Below, one piece after another: positions 11,701 to 22,300 of a DNA stretch of 64,000 nt. A program made the translations under genes and the position numbers. The notes below the pieces were generated by a model that was given only the letters and a program-made list of their open reading frames with translations, was not told the origin of the DNA and made no database searches. Each line of letters opens with the position of its first letter. Positions within the stretch are counted from its first letter, which is position 1. Origin of the DNA: Litoditis marina (lineage: Eukaryota; Nematoda; Chromadorea; Rhabditida; Rhabditidae); assembly GCA_964036275.1 (NCBI GenBank), contig OZ038434.1, positions 35,425,279 through 35,489,278 on the forward strand. Reading direction: 5' to 3'.

Positions 11701-14700
11701 GTTTGATGTCCTACTGGCATAGATAGCGTCTATGTTTAGCGGACCTCATTTACCCCAACTATATAACTACAACCTACTCAGGTAACCGATTAGGTTACCA
11801 AAACCCGGTTACTTTGGGAACTAGCCTCACCAACCTCATTTGTAGTTTAAACCACTGCTATCCGGCTGGAATTTGCATTAAGAGATCAAACTACAAAAAC
11901 CAACCTCATTGGCGTAATCAACCCGGGCAGCGAGTGATGACACATGAATGCGTAGACGGTGACTCCGAAAAGCGAGCCAAAGCCGTGAAAATTGGCCGCG
12001 GGCGGATGACCGGCGGCCCCGTTTTCCATCAGTTGGGTAGAGGCGAGACAGATCATCAGGATGAAGGCTGGAAAATATAACAATCATAATTATGATATTA
12101 TTAATTATAATAATAACTATTATATATAATTACACCGAAGTGCAACCACGGCAGAAAACCTAAGCCCGTTTTCCATTAGCTGGGTTGAAGCGAGGTAAAT
12201 CATGAGGATGAAGGCTGGGAATGCGACAATTATAATAAACAAGATCAAAGAAGATTTTTAAAAAATGTAGGCTTTAAATATGTTTTCTAGATGAGCTGTT
12301 GATTAACAATGCTCACCCACGCCTAGTTTCTCATCTAGGGACCCCATCCCCTTCTACGGCACGGACAGTTCTATGTCTCGGTTGTATTATAGTTCGTTTC
12401 ATTCCCACTGAGACCCGTTGGCATCGTGCCAAGATTTTTGGATGACGATTTCTTAGAGAAAACATGAGTATTCTGAGGACATTTTTTGTTTACGTGTTCT
12501 TATGAAACTGAACAACCGCTAACAGAGATTTGCAGTTTTTTGAAAAACTACAAAGTGGGGGAAAATTGACTGGAATATTCATTGGCACGCTGCCCACGGC
12601 GTTCTCGCCTACAGTATTTTTTGCGATTAAAATTGTATTGAGCTCCATCCATAAAGTTTTCGTGGCGGGACACTGTATCCCACTGCAATTTGGAACTGTC
12701 GCAGCACTAATTCGCTGCGTATCGCGCATATTTTCACGCGAATCATTCGCGGAGCGTCTAAAATTGAGGACGCGAGTTCCTTATTCAATAAAGCTGTTGT
12801 TGAGAACGCCGTGTGCCAAGTCTCAGTGGGAATGATCGGAACTATAGCATGAATGAATGTATTAGCACGAACACACGGCTGAAATTGTTGCCGTAGAAGA
12901 TTATTATGAAACGAACCAGTCCATCTAGAAAACGTGGTTGCCAGCTGCAAATAGGCCGTCTTGGTGATTCCCATCAAAACCATCGGAGTACAAAGTACAA
13001 TGAAGGCGATCACGGAGAGACGGTACACTGAAAATGTATGAAAATAAAACGGGAGTTAATTTAATTATTTTCTGGTCTTGCTAACAAACCCGGGAATAAT
13101 TTGACTGCCTACTTCTGAAAACAGAAAAATCTAAAAAAAGTTTTAGTTTCACAAACTGTCAACTTGCAAGGAACAGCCGATATAGGATCAGCTCTTTCCA
13201 ATCCAAGCCTATACAGTGTATGCTGCCATATCCCACTGTGTATGTAGTTTGATCGCGCTGTTTTCTGTCCCAATTCTTTAAATATGCGTGTAATGTGATA
13301 AACTACAATTGATATTTTGTAAACGAAGAGAAAAGCCAGAAAAGTTACCCGTGAATCTGTCCAGAAACAGGGGCCATCCTTCGTGACACGGATCCGAATA
13401 TACGACGGTAGACGTATTCACAGTTGCACTGGAACGGATGAATATAACTGAATGAATATTACTCTGCTACATCTACAGTCTTCAGTCTCGCAGAGTCGCA
13501 GTAGTGAAAAGTAAAGTGTACTATTTTATGGAAATTAACCCGTTCTGCAAAAACAGAAAACTAACATCATACGTCAATGTTGAATTCTGCTGTCTCCTTC
13601 TACTTTGTTAACAGTTACAGCTGAGACTAGAATCACGTTCACTCTCAGTATCGAAATAGGGGTAGTTTATGTATGATCATTTCCGACCTACCATCCGACG
13701 TTCATAAAAGACTTTGGTACCGTAGTCGAATAGATGATGGTTAGATCCCCCAACAAGTGCACATTGAGGGCCAAGTTTGAGATATAATGTAATGAATCAA
13801 ATTATATTTATAGTTTTATATACTTTTTCATATTTTTTTATGAAAAAAACTCACCACACGATGTTCATGAACGATTTGGGTACTGTAGTTGAATAGATCG
13901 CCAGATCTCCGAATAAATAGACATTTAGGGCCAGGTTTGAGAACAGAAGACCGCCACGGCTTAGAAACATCGATGCCATTTGGCTCTGAACACGAAATAT
14001 AGATTATTTTCAGCTATTTTGACAACTAGAAAGATAGACCAGTGAAGTTGGCTGAATAGCCACAAATGATACAAAAACGGGTTACTTATCGTCAATATCA
14101 GTATAATTTTTCCTATTCGAAATGTAAACTCATGAACTTTCAGGAGCTATGATGAAAAGGAGATTCAAGATACATTACGAAGACAGTATCATCATCCATA
14201 CACCAGTAAGGTCCGACTGAGCGACAGAAAATAGTCCGTTTTCAGATGTAAACACGTGAGTATTTAGGAATTTTCATCATAAGTAGACCGATTTTCATCT
14301 TTTCTGCTTAAAAGTAGTCCGTTTTTTGAATTTTTCTGACTATTCGGACAACCTTACTGGTGTATGTTATCATCGAAGAACGTCCATGTTCTAGATTGCA
14401 TAATTTACATAAGTCATTCTGTTCACTGATATGCCCACAATCGTCGCCCGATAGTAGAAGAGACAAGTGAACAAAGAAAACTGTTATTAAATTTGAAAAA
14501 AAAGTAACCAATCTTGTTGAAACACCGACTCACCACTTCTATCCTTTTGCTGATTTCAAATGACGACGGGCCACCTCCCTCACTGACAACCACATCTTAA
14601 AACAAGAGATTTGAAAGAAATCGATAATACAAGTGAACATTAAAGAAGGACGATTATGTGGTCCAATCCCAACGCAATCCTTTAAACTACTGCAATACAT

Positions 14701-16235
14701 TTTTCAATTGCAGTTTAAAGGACCGTTGACACGGGATTGGTCCACATAACATAATCGTCCTGCTTTAAGCATGTCTTACGGAATGTTCAGCGGTCAAGTT
14801 CACCATTATTTTGGGGGAAACTGTGAAAACATAAGTTTTCAATCAAGAAACCTAAACCTAAGGAACTGACCACCATATTCCGTCGTATGTTGCTTTGTTT
14901 GAGGTTTGATCGCGCCGTTACTTTTCGGTCAGAGCTCGTGAATTATGGTCTGCACGAGATCAAACTACAAAAAATGACCAATTCCGCAACGAAACCAGGT
15001 ATTTCGTTAACCCTATCAGGTAACCTTAAGCGGGTTACCTGGTTAACCCCTTTGTAACCCTCTTTCACAATGTTGTTCGGGGAAAGGGTTACCAAATGGT
15101 TAACAAAAATGTTAACCAAGTGACCGGGATAAAATGATTAACCAATTCACCCAAAAATGCCAAACTGACCATCGTACTCTGTCGTCTGTTGATCTCTTCT
15201 GTTCTGTTTGGCTGTCACCGCATTTGCCACAGAGAGAGCCTCAATGACAAAAGTGGCCGAGATGTAACTGAAATATTAAATAAAGGTTGGTGAAGAGTGT
15301 TATGATAACGAAGCGACGTGAATGAATAAATATGTAAATATTGGAATATAGTCCCTCTCACTCTCACTGATCGCCTCAAATTGGAACAACTTGAGATTGT
15401 TGTGGTCGAGTAGGACTCACAACTGATTTTTCAAATTCCAAGTTTCAACTCGAAAAGTATAGTTTCTAGGGTGCACTAACCTGACTAGACACGATTTAAG
15501 TAACTCGCTCGAAACTCAACCTGAGAGCCTGAGACCAAACCTTTTCTTTTCCGCGTCGAGACCGACTCAAGACTTGATTTTCGTCGAAACTCAAAAACGT
15601 TGAACTTTAAAGTCAAAAAGTGTAGTTAGTCAAATGTATCACTAACCTGACTAGACACGAGATCAACAGGACGCAGACACTGAGAGCCCATCCCGCGGTT
15701 TGAAATGCCTTCGGCAGCGCGAGTGCACCTGTACCCACTATCAGGTTGAACACGTACAGGAGCCCTATCTGGAACAGAAGAAGAAAAATCAATGACGCCT
15801 ATATCGCCACATTGTAGACCATACCGACTATTTTGGTATTGGATTCCGCTTGGTTAGGTAAGATTGATGTATTGCCACTAGCGAATACTAACAAAAGCTT
15901 CTACGAAAGTTGTTAGCGGGTTAATGCTAGGTGAACTAATTTTAACTCATCATCTGATCTAAAATTTCAATCCGTTGTTTAATTCAATCTCAGGAAAACT
16001 GTACTTAGTTGACCCGGATAAAAACAACAAGGTTTGTGCCAAACATCGCTAAATTTCCTGTTTTTCTCATATGAAGCCTAACATGACTGAAAAATCTAAC
16101 CTCAATTCAAAAACTCGCTGGTTCAAACAATGAAAAGTCGATAAAACTGTGATAATTTCATAAAACATTAAAATACAAGTAAATACTCACCGTTGGATTA
16201 TACGTGGCCGACGGGTCCACATCAGAAGCGGGCAT
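5728..16235 (-). CDS. TMEM104: TMEM104-like membrane protein (amino acid/auxin permease superfamily)
   Basis: Thirteen exons: 16235-16191, 15768-15647, 15267-15170, 14595-14534, 13985-13855, 13428-13349, 13027-12917, 12067-11905, 11562-11457, 10809-10634, 10213-10129, 7470-7356 and 5924-5728. They join in frame to 496 codons, the human TMEM104 length. Clear anchors are GLLYVFNLIVGTGALALPKA (TM1), NVYLFGDLAIYSTTVPKSF, the segment HPPAANFHGFGSLFGVTVYA, FMCHHSLPGLITPM, and FLALFPVFTLTTNYPIVAIT. The family is a polytopic membrane protein with an amino-acid-transporter fold and uncertain substrate. The exon at 10213-10129 encodes an acidic loop (SSEEEALLEDDDE) then a basic stretch, apparently lineage-specific. 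Introns carry at least four exon echoes and many foldback elements. The start at 16235 gives a short leader before TM1, as in the family. Confidence 0.93.
6393..6681. repeat. 104-bp minisatellite, about 2.8 units
   Basis: Near-identical units start at 6393, 6497 and 6601 (TTCCTACTGGTTGGTAGACG); the third is partial, ending near 6681. It lies in the last TMEM104 intron. The open frames it creates on both strands are by-products of the repeat. Confidence 0.9.
7499..8019. mobile_element. Foldback element with about 200-bp arms
   Basis: The left arm (about 7499-7702) is an almost perfect reverse complement of the right arm (about 7811-8019), with a spacer of about 110 bp. The ends are TCATGAAAAAGTGGGGGCCC and its complement. 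It lies in TMEM104 intron 12 and has no coding capacity. Arm identity looks high, so insertion or conversion was recent. Confidence 0.88.
8185..8445. mobile_element. GGTAACC foldback element
   Basis: A run of alternating GGTTACC/GGTAACC motifs forming a long imperfect palindrome, starting TCTAACCGGGTTTTTAGG and ending CCCGGTTAGTTGTAGAATT. A shortened copy is at 29265-29430 and a remnant at about 36790-36900. Confidence 0.78.
8440..8990. repeat. 130-bp tandem repeat with TGACGTCA (CRE-like) motifs
   Basis: At least four units. The motif GACGTCATCTGGTCT and variants recurs at 8569, 8699, 8829 and 8959, an exact 130-bp period; an earlier degraded unit precedes it. Each unit has one or two TGACGTCA-type palindromes. 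It is within TMEM104 intron 12. Confidence 0.85.
9060..9370. other. Dispersed-repeat-like non-coding segment
   Basis: A low-complexity stretch (GAGAGGGCGAGAGAGTGCAC, then text around ATATCCCAGGAGTGCGCACC and ACACACAGATACACGACGG). The style resembles dispersed non-coding repeats of rhabditid nematodes, but no second copy exists here to prove it. No coding signal. Confidence 0.35.
11219..11455. mobile_element. TA-target MITE inserted at a splice donor, copy 1
   Basis: The ends are TATAGTCTGTTTCACC (left) and the complement of TATAGTTTGTTCCACC (right). A diverged copy in the opposite orientation lies at about 17800-18046. The right end abuts TMEM104 exon 11562-11457, so the intron begins G|TATAGTTTG: the element's terminal TA is part of the 5' splice site. 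Confidence 0.75.
12160..12214 (-). repeat. Echo exon of TMEM104 exon 8, both splice sites present
   Basis: A 55-bp copy of the 5' third of exon 12067-11905, 5' of it on the coding strand. It has an acceptor (CATTCCCAG) and a possible donor (CTTAG|GTTTTC). It starts in phase 1 and ends in phase 2, as the full exon does. It encodes FILMIYLASTQLMENG against FILMICLASTQLMENG in the exon; the other six changed codons are synonymous. It may be a functional alternative exon or a remnant. Confidence 0.7.
12388..12846. mobile_element. 459-bp MITE with 27-bp terminal inverted repeats
   Basis: The left end is TATAGTTCGTTTCATTCCCA.. to GAGAC at 12414; the right end (12820-12846) is its reverse complement with three or four differences. 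It is probably Tc1/mariner-like with TA targets. A degenerate relative is at about 42385-42607. The interior has no transposase. It lies in the TMEM104 intron between 12917 and 12067. Confidence 0.75.
13689..13790 (-). repeat. Echo of TMEM104 exon 5 with in-frame codon insertion
   Basis: A copy of most of exon 13985-13855 placed just 3' of it, ending in a donor (GGATG|GTAGGT) in the same phase. It reads SNLALNVHLLGDL then IYSTTVPKSFMNV, against SNLALNVYLFGDL and IYSTTVPKSFMNI. About eleven codon differences are synonymous and six conservative, with one in-frame codon inserted. No acceptor is visible at its 5' end, so it is probably not spliced alone. Confidence 0.75.
14644..14765. mobile_element. 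Hairpin MITE, family A, copy 2
   Basis: A palindrome with outer arms AGGACGATTATGTGGTCCAA and inner arms TTTAAACT-GCAATACA. TMEM104 intron between exons 3 and 4. Confidence 0.8.
14863..14905 (-). repeat. Echo of TMEM104 exon 3 end and donor
   Basis: On the plus strand GAACTGACCACCATATTCCG parallels AAACTGACCATCGTACTCTG at 15162-15181, covering the donor and last coding bases of exon 15267-15170. It lies 3' of its source exon. Confidence 0.6.
14990..15160. mobile_element. GGTTAACC foldback element, family B copy
   Basis: Begins near AACCAGGTATTTCGTTAACC and ends near AACCAAGTGACCGGG/ATTAACC, with alternating GGTTACC/GGTTAACC arms. TMEM104 intron 3, directly before exon 3's donor side. Confidence 0.7.
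15430..15535 (-). repeat. Echo of TMEM104 exon 2 end and donor
   Basis: CACTAACCTGACTAGACACG is shared exactly with 15640-15660, which covers the donor and last exon-2 bases. Weaker similarity extends both ways (GAGAGCC on one side, AAAAGTATAGTT against AAAAGTGTAGTT on the other). Confidence 0.7.
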
Positions 16236-17590
16236 TTTTGAATGAAGCTAGTGAAGAGTTGAGTATTGATCGTTAGAGAATAAGTTGTAGTTTGTAGTCT
16301 AGTATAGTACAAAGAATAGTTATCGATTAAAAATAGCGCAACTCTTTCCAGGGTGCTCGAATAGACTGCTCAGCTTATCATTTGGCCTTCGACACCGTGA
16401 ACTTCTAGAGAGATAAGAAGCACTGGAAATATTTTATTGTGGTATAAAATAGTTTTTTCACGAATCTATATTTTACATAATATACTGGTATGAAACATAA
16501 TATATTGGTATAAAACATGATATATCGGTATAACTTGTGATTAAAAAAACACTTATTTACTAATCCAACCAAACCCAAAATGATATATGGTTAAATTTTA
16601 ATAGTGTTGACCGTTGAAGATACTTTTTTTGAGGAAAAGCCACTTTAAACCTAGATAAACAAAGCTTACTCTGAAAACGCTAGCACATAAGTTGTGTAGT
16701 TGTGTTAAGGTGAGTTGTAGTTTGTAGCTAACTGAGTTAGTGACAGTCGCACTCGCACACGCCGTTTGCGGATATAGAAAGATCAATAGAAAAGGATTGA
16801 AATTATTTTTCAAATGACTTCACGTGAATTGTACGAGTCTTGTCTAGTTTTCATTGAAAAAAAAACTTCCTCGACTAAACTAGGTTTTCCTGATTTCATA
16901 TAATAGTAGCGCGTAACCATGGTAGCAAAAGTTGTGAGCGTACGTAACATTATGAGATTAATAAGTCCGGAAAAATGAGTCAATACGTTAAAAAAACGCT
17001 AGAAAACCATTTCTATCAACTATTGATCTCAAAACACTGATTACATACTGGCTGTTCATAATCTAGCTTCTGTCAGTTGTATAATCAATAGCTGTCCCAC
17101 GTTTTGCTAGTCAATAGCATGTAAGAAGCTGTGATCTTTGAACTTTGAACATAATTCAAACAACAAAATTAAACGTTGAACTAACGGAAAAGGGAAAAAC
17201 CAAGAACGATTGTTACTTTCAACAGATTGTCACGCGTGACACTCCCAAACTAGACAAAGTCTCGATTTTACTATGTAAACAGAGCAGCGAGAGGTGAGTG
17301 GGACGTTCTGTGTTAGTGGATTGGCATTTATATGCATCATATGATAATACATATTTACATAATGTATACAGCAGTATTATGCTATATCCATGAGTGTGTG
17401 AGTGTATGTTATTGACGTTTGGCAAAAACAAGGTTCACATGGAGGTTTAAAGCCTGTATAAGAGTATAAGCCCCGCAGTAATGTTAGGATCACATTTGTT
17501 TGATACTGATCTTTTGAAAGAGAGGAAGAGGTAGAGGGGAGGGGGGGGGATAGCAGGAAGTAAATAGAGAGACAGAGAGATTGAGTAGTG

Positions 17591-17621
<31 letters not shown>

Positions 17622-19327
17622 TCAACTGATTCTTCGTACTAAACTAACACCTCAGAATCAATGCCGAACAGGGAAGCTTGAAACGTTATCTGATCGCCAT
17701 TTCACAAACAACAGCTAGAAAGAGAGAAGAACACATGATTGAAACCGGATCTTTTCCCTTTTAAAGCAGCGCGCAAAGCTAGGTGGACTGCATGCAACTA
17801 TATAGTTTGTTCCACCCATTTATAGCCTTTACAGTAATGTGCTCAAATTTTATGATCAAAATTTGGTATGTTAGCGTTTTTGCATTTGCTTCAAGTTTTG
17901 GTAGGGTCACATGAACCTTTACTACTACAAACAAACTCTGAAAGTTTGAAACCAAAATCTAGAAATATTCATTGCAAAAACCTATTTAATGTTTAACGGA
18001 TTACTGTAGAAAGACTTCGATTGATGAAACAGAGTATAGCAAGTGTCAAGTGATCAAATCATCCTTTTTGTAGTTTGATCGCAGAAAAGCTAAGAGATCA
18101 ATCTACAAACACAGCGGGATATGTGGCAACACTTCACAATAAGAATTACAAGCTATTTATAATAATTGTCTATATTTCGGGGGTTTATCGTCTATATTAC
18201 GTTTTACAAGCTAATTCCACAAAATGTTTTCAATGTGCTTTTTCGGGACTATTACATTATAATGTTGGGTTTCTTATTTGAACCGAAACAGGAGGTAGTA
18301 TAGTGTTGTTTCGTAGTAGTCGAGGTAGTGTTTCGGTTCAAATAAGAAACCCAACATTGTACAATATGCCGAGGTTTATCAACAGCGGAACATGGAAACT
18401 ATTACATTATATTATATCAACTATTACACAGAACCATACCAGTGATGACTAACCAAACGTCAAATAACACTTATAAGCGAAACGAGCGGGAAAACCAGAG
18501 ATACATTTGCTATTCAAAACGCAGTTGAATGTTTTCCCACTTCACAAAAAGATTTACAAGCTATTCACGAGAATCACCTTTTTCATTAGATCATGTACAA
18601 AATTTTACAAACAACACTACAAGCTAATTCCAGAAAATGTGTTACATGTTTTTTCGGGCAGGTTTCATGACTATTACAGAGAACCATAGCTATGACTAAC
18701 GAAACGTCATAACATTATAGCAAACGAGCGATAAAACGAGAAACGAGATACATTTGCGATTCAAAACGCAGCTGGTTTACTATGGGAATCAGAACAATAT
18801 ATTTACATATTTATTAAATTAACAACAGCTTCAAGAAGTAAGAAACAATTACATGAGAAATATACCCGTTAATATTTTGAGAATAAGCTCAACTGGATAA
18901 ATGAATACAATTGACTAGAATACACTTATTTTGGTAAGTTATTTGGAACTAGTAAAATAGTGGGACTTCAATCTTAAATGCAAAGAATGAAACTTGGCTC
19001 TCCACAAACTTCTTAGAAAAAATCGTCAATAGAAGCGAGATTCGCAACGACCATGCTGAAATATTTGTGAGAACACAAAAACTTAATTTTCCTACATTTC
19101 CTCTATAACAATAATTGTAGGAAATGACCTCTATACAGTAGGAAATAAGCACGATCAATACCTACAGAACAATCTAAAATGTGCTAGGGTCACGTTGTCA
19201 CGTAAAGATATATACCTAAAAACCACAACTCAATAACGAAAAGCAGCAACGATAAACTACAAAATCTTACTGTAACTAACTTCAAATAAGTGAATTTACA
19301 ACTATACATATTACAAAGTTAATAAGA
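16236..19327. other. Intergenic region 5' of TMEM104
   Basis: About 3 kb between the TMEM104 start and the ZDHHC stop. It holds a (GA)n tract at 17593-17622, the second copy of the TATAGTYTGTTYCACC MITE (about 17800-18046), a perfect 30-bp inverted repeat (arms about 18262-18291 and 18331-18360), and AT-rich sequence. I saw no convincing coding exon. The TMEM104 promoter should lie just right of 16235; no TATA box is evident. Confidence 0.6.
17800..18046. mobile_element. TA-target MITE, copy 2
   Basis: Opposite orientation to 11219-11455, roughly two-thirds identical by eye, with matching ends TATAGTTTGTTCCACCC and GATGAAACAGAGTATA. Confidence 0.7.
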
Positions 19328-22300
19328 CTAGAGCAGTTTACTTCGTACCCGGAACAAATTATTGGCAATCTCCTGAGTCAGAACGGGCTGCTCCCAAAAC
19401 ATGGGAAACAGAAAGTTGAGCGCCCAATTTCGTCCAAACACCAGACGGAAACGTTCTCCCAAATTGTGGCTGAAACAGTGAAGATGAGTTCAAATTAATT
19501 TTTTAGAGTGAAACTAAACCCAATGAAAAAGTTATATTCAGGCTGGATAACTCGTGCCTAGCTAAATTTCGTAGCTAATTCTACCGTTAATTCCGCACTA
19601 AATAGAGGCCAATTCCACAAGGAACCCGGTATTTCGTTAACCCTACCAGGTAACCTTAACCGGGTTACCTGGTCAACACTTTTGTTAACCACTTGTTAAC
19701 CCTCTTTTACAATGTCTTTTGGGGAAAATTGAGGGTTACCAGGGGGTTAACAAAAGTGTTGACCAGGTAACCCGGTTAAGGTTACCGGCTAGGGTTAACG
19801 AAATACCGGGTTAAATAAAGAATTCGCCCTAAATAGAGTACGTACACAGTAAGGGAAACAACCAAAACGCATTTCATGTGCAACGTTTTCATCGGTGCAC
19901 TATAACTAACAACTAGTATATCGTTCCAACTTCCATGCTGGAAAGGAAAACAATTTAAACTTTTTTTCAATGTAAAATCTAATTTTAGAATAAGGCTTTC
20001 TTTTAAATATACTCACCCATCTCCCTCGAAACATTCATACATGCTGGCCGTATGGTACTCGTACATTGTGTAGCCGTGACTCGTGTAGTACAACTGGAAA
20101 CATACTGGGATAAAAATAATAAACAGTAATATAAATATAATGAAAAAATTGTAGTTTGATCCCTCGCTTTTTTTTATTGGAAACACGTGAAATAACGGCA
20201 TCCAGATCAAACTACAACTAATAGTTGGTTATTCGGTCATTCCCCAGAGACCGAAACAATGTAGCATTACACCCAATCAATAAAATAACTTTTATATAGA
20301 TAGTAAATAACCAACTATTGGTTGTAATTTGATCTCGATGCATGCCGTTATTTCACGAGCTCAGTTCACTTACTCATTCATGTGATAACTGTATTCGGAT
20401 TCCATTATATTTATTGGTCCTATGATATCTTATATCTACAAAGATTTTTGTCATGTACTGTGCCTCGTAACGAAACGACTCATTCATGTGAAAACTTCAT
20501 TTTAAATAACATATTTTTGTTTATTTAATGAATATATCAATGAATACCTGCATGACTAGAAAAGCGCCCGCTGAAAATATGCACACCACACAGAACGTAA
20601 ACACAGACGAATTGAAGGCGGTGAACAGGTCACAGTAACCGAAAAAATAGCTGGCAACCGCGACCGGACCAAGCATTTTAAAGTAACCGAACCATCCACT
20701 GAAATATTTACATTTTCGTCATATTTGAGCCAATCACCCAGGCAACCAGGTTGTTATCAACCAAAAACCTACCCCGTCACCTTTGTTAAGAAAATTTAGC
20801 TGTTTTTAGAAAGCGGGTAGATTTTTGGTTGATACCCGGTTGCTTGTGTCATCCGCACTCATATTTGTCATATTTCTTATGTCATATTTTAAAAAAATAC
20901 ACAGTAGATTGTACTAGGATACCATATTTGAACACAGGAGAGAATACTTCTTTAGTACTTACAGGCGAAAATAAAATTGAAGTGTTTCACCATACCCCAG
21001 TGGCAGTAAACTTGCCCGATAAGTCAGAAAAAAAATTACAAAACTGGCTCCTTTTCCGCCAATTTTTATATAAAAATGAAATTATCGACTGAAACCACTC
21101 ACTCGACGCCATGAACATTGACGAGATGCGGCCCAATCCAGTAGACTGCACTGATGAGACCCAGAACACACCAGAACAAAAACGTCATAAAGTAACGCTG
21201 GAAAATAATTCATGATAACGGATAGTATTCACCAACTGGGCGACGAAAACCTTTTGATTTAAAGAAGAACGATTGTGTGGTCCAATCGCAACGCTTCAGT
21301 CCTTTGAACTGCAATACATTTCTCAGCCGCAGTTTAAAGAACCGTTGACACGGGATTGGTTCACACAATCGTCCTGTTTAAATGGTGATGAGTTTGAAGA
21401 TCAACTTCCTAATGGCATTGAAATTCGGTTAGTCCACATGCTTAGTTTTGAAGAAAAAAGGTTGCTTGAAAAACCAAGCCAGCTACCCAAAAAACACACA
21501 CGATCACAATATGTGTCAAATATACATCACAAAGTGTGATCTATAGAAAATAACAACATTTTCGATTAAAATACATCTAACTTACTTCTGCATCAGAAAA
21601 TAGCCACATTTTCTCAATACTGGCGAAAAAAAAAGAACATTTTTGGAATCCTCCTGACCCTTCGGACAGCATTACTGGTCAGCAATTTCGAGCAGTTTAC
21701 ACATGCAACCAGGTTGCATGCGATCGAACTGGAACCGGGTTTCATGCAACCAAAATACAACCAAGTTGCATGTGTACAAAACTACTGGTTGCTCTCAAAT
21801 GCAACCAAATTTGTTTTTTGTTTTCAAATTTTTTTGGTTATGAAAAGTGCTGGTGGTTTTCGTTCTATGTTTGGTTGACCCACCTGATTTCCCAATCCCA
21901 CGCAGGCGCCCGTGACGAAACAGTGATGATCCTTGCGCAGCACACAAATGTTGCACAGCGGGCAGTGGTGACTTCTGAAAACGGTGATTGAACAAGATTT
22001 TAACCAGGTTAATTTGTTAATCTCAAACTGTAATTTTAGTATACTCATCAGCACAAACTGTGGCCAGGTTTGGCGGAAGAGTTACTTGTGGAAATACTAA
22101 TTGGATGTCATAAAAATACGCCAGCATTTTTGACCGAGTAGCACCGCAAATTCCAAAAAACGAACTACGTTAAGCCAAAACCGAAAACTCGAACATTTTT
22201 ATGTTATTACTTTTCCCGTGTTTAAACCTGAAAACAGACTCCTTTTCGTCGATATAAGTCGAACCTTACTGTTCTACGAATATTTTAAGCTGATGAATTT

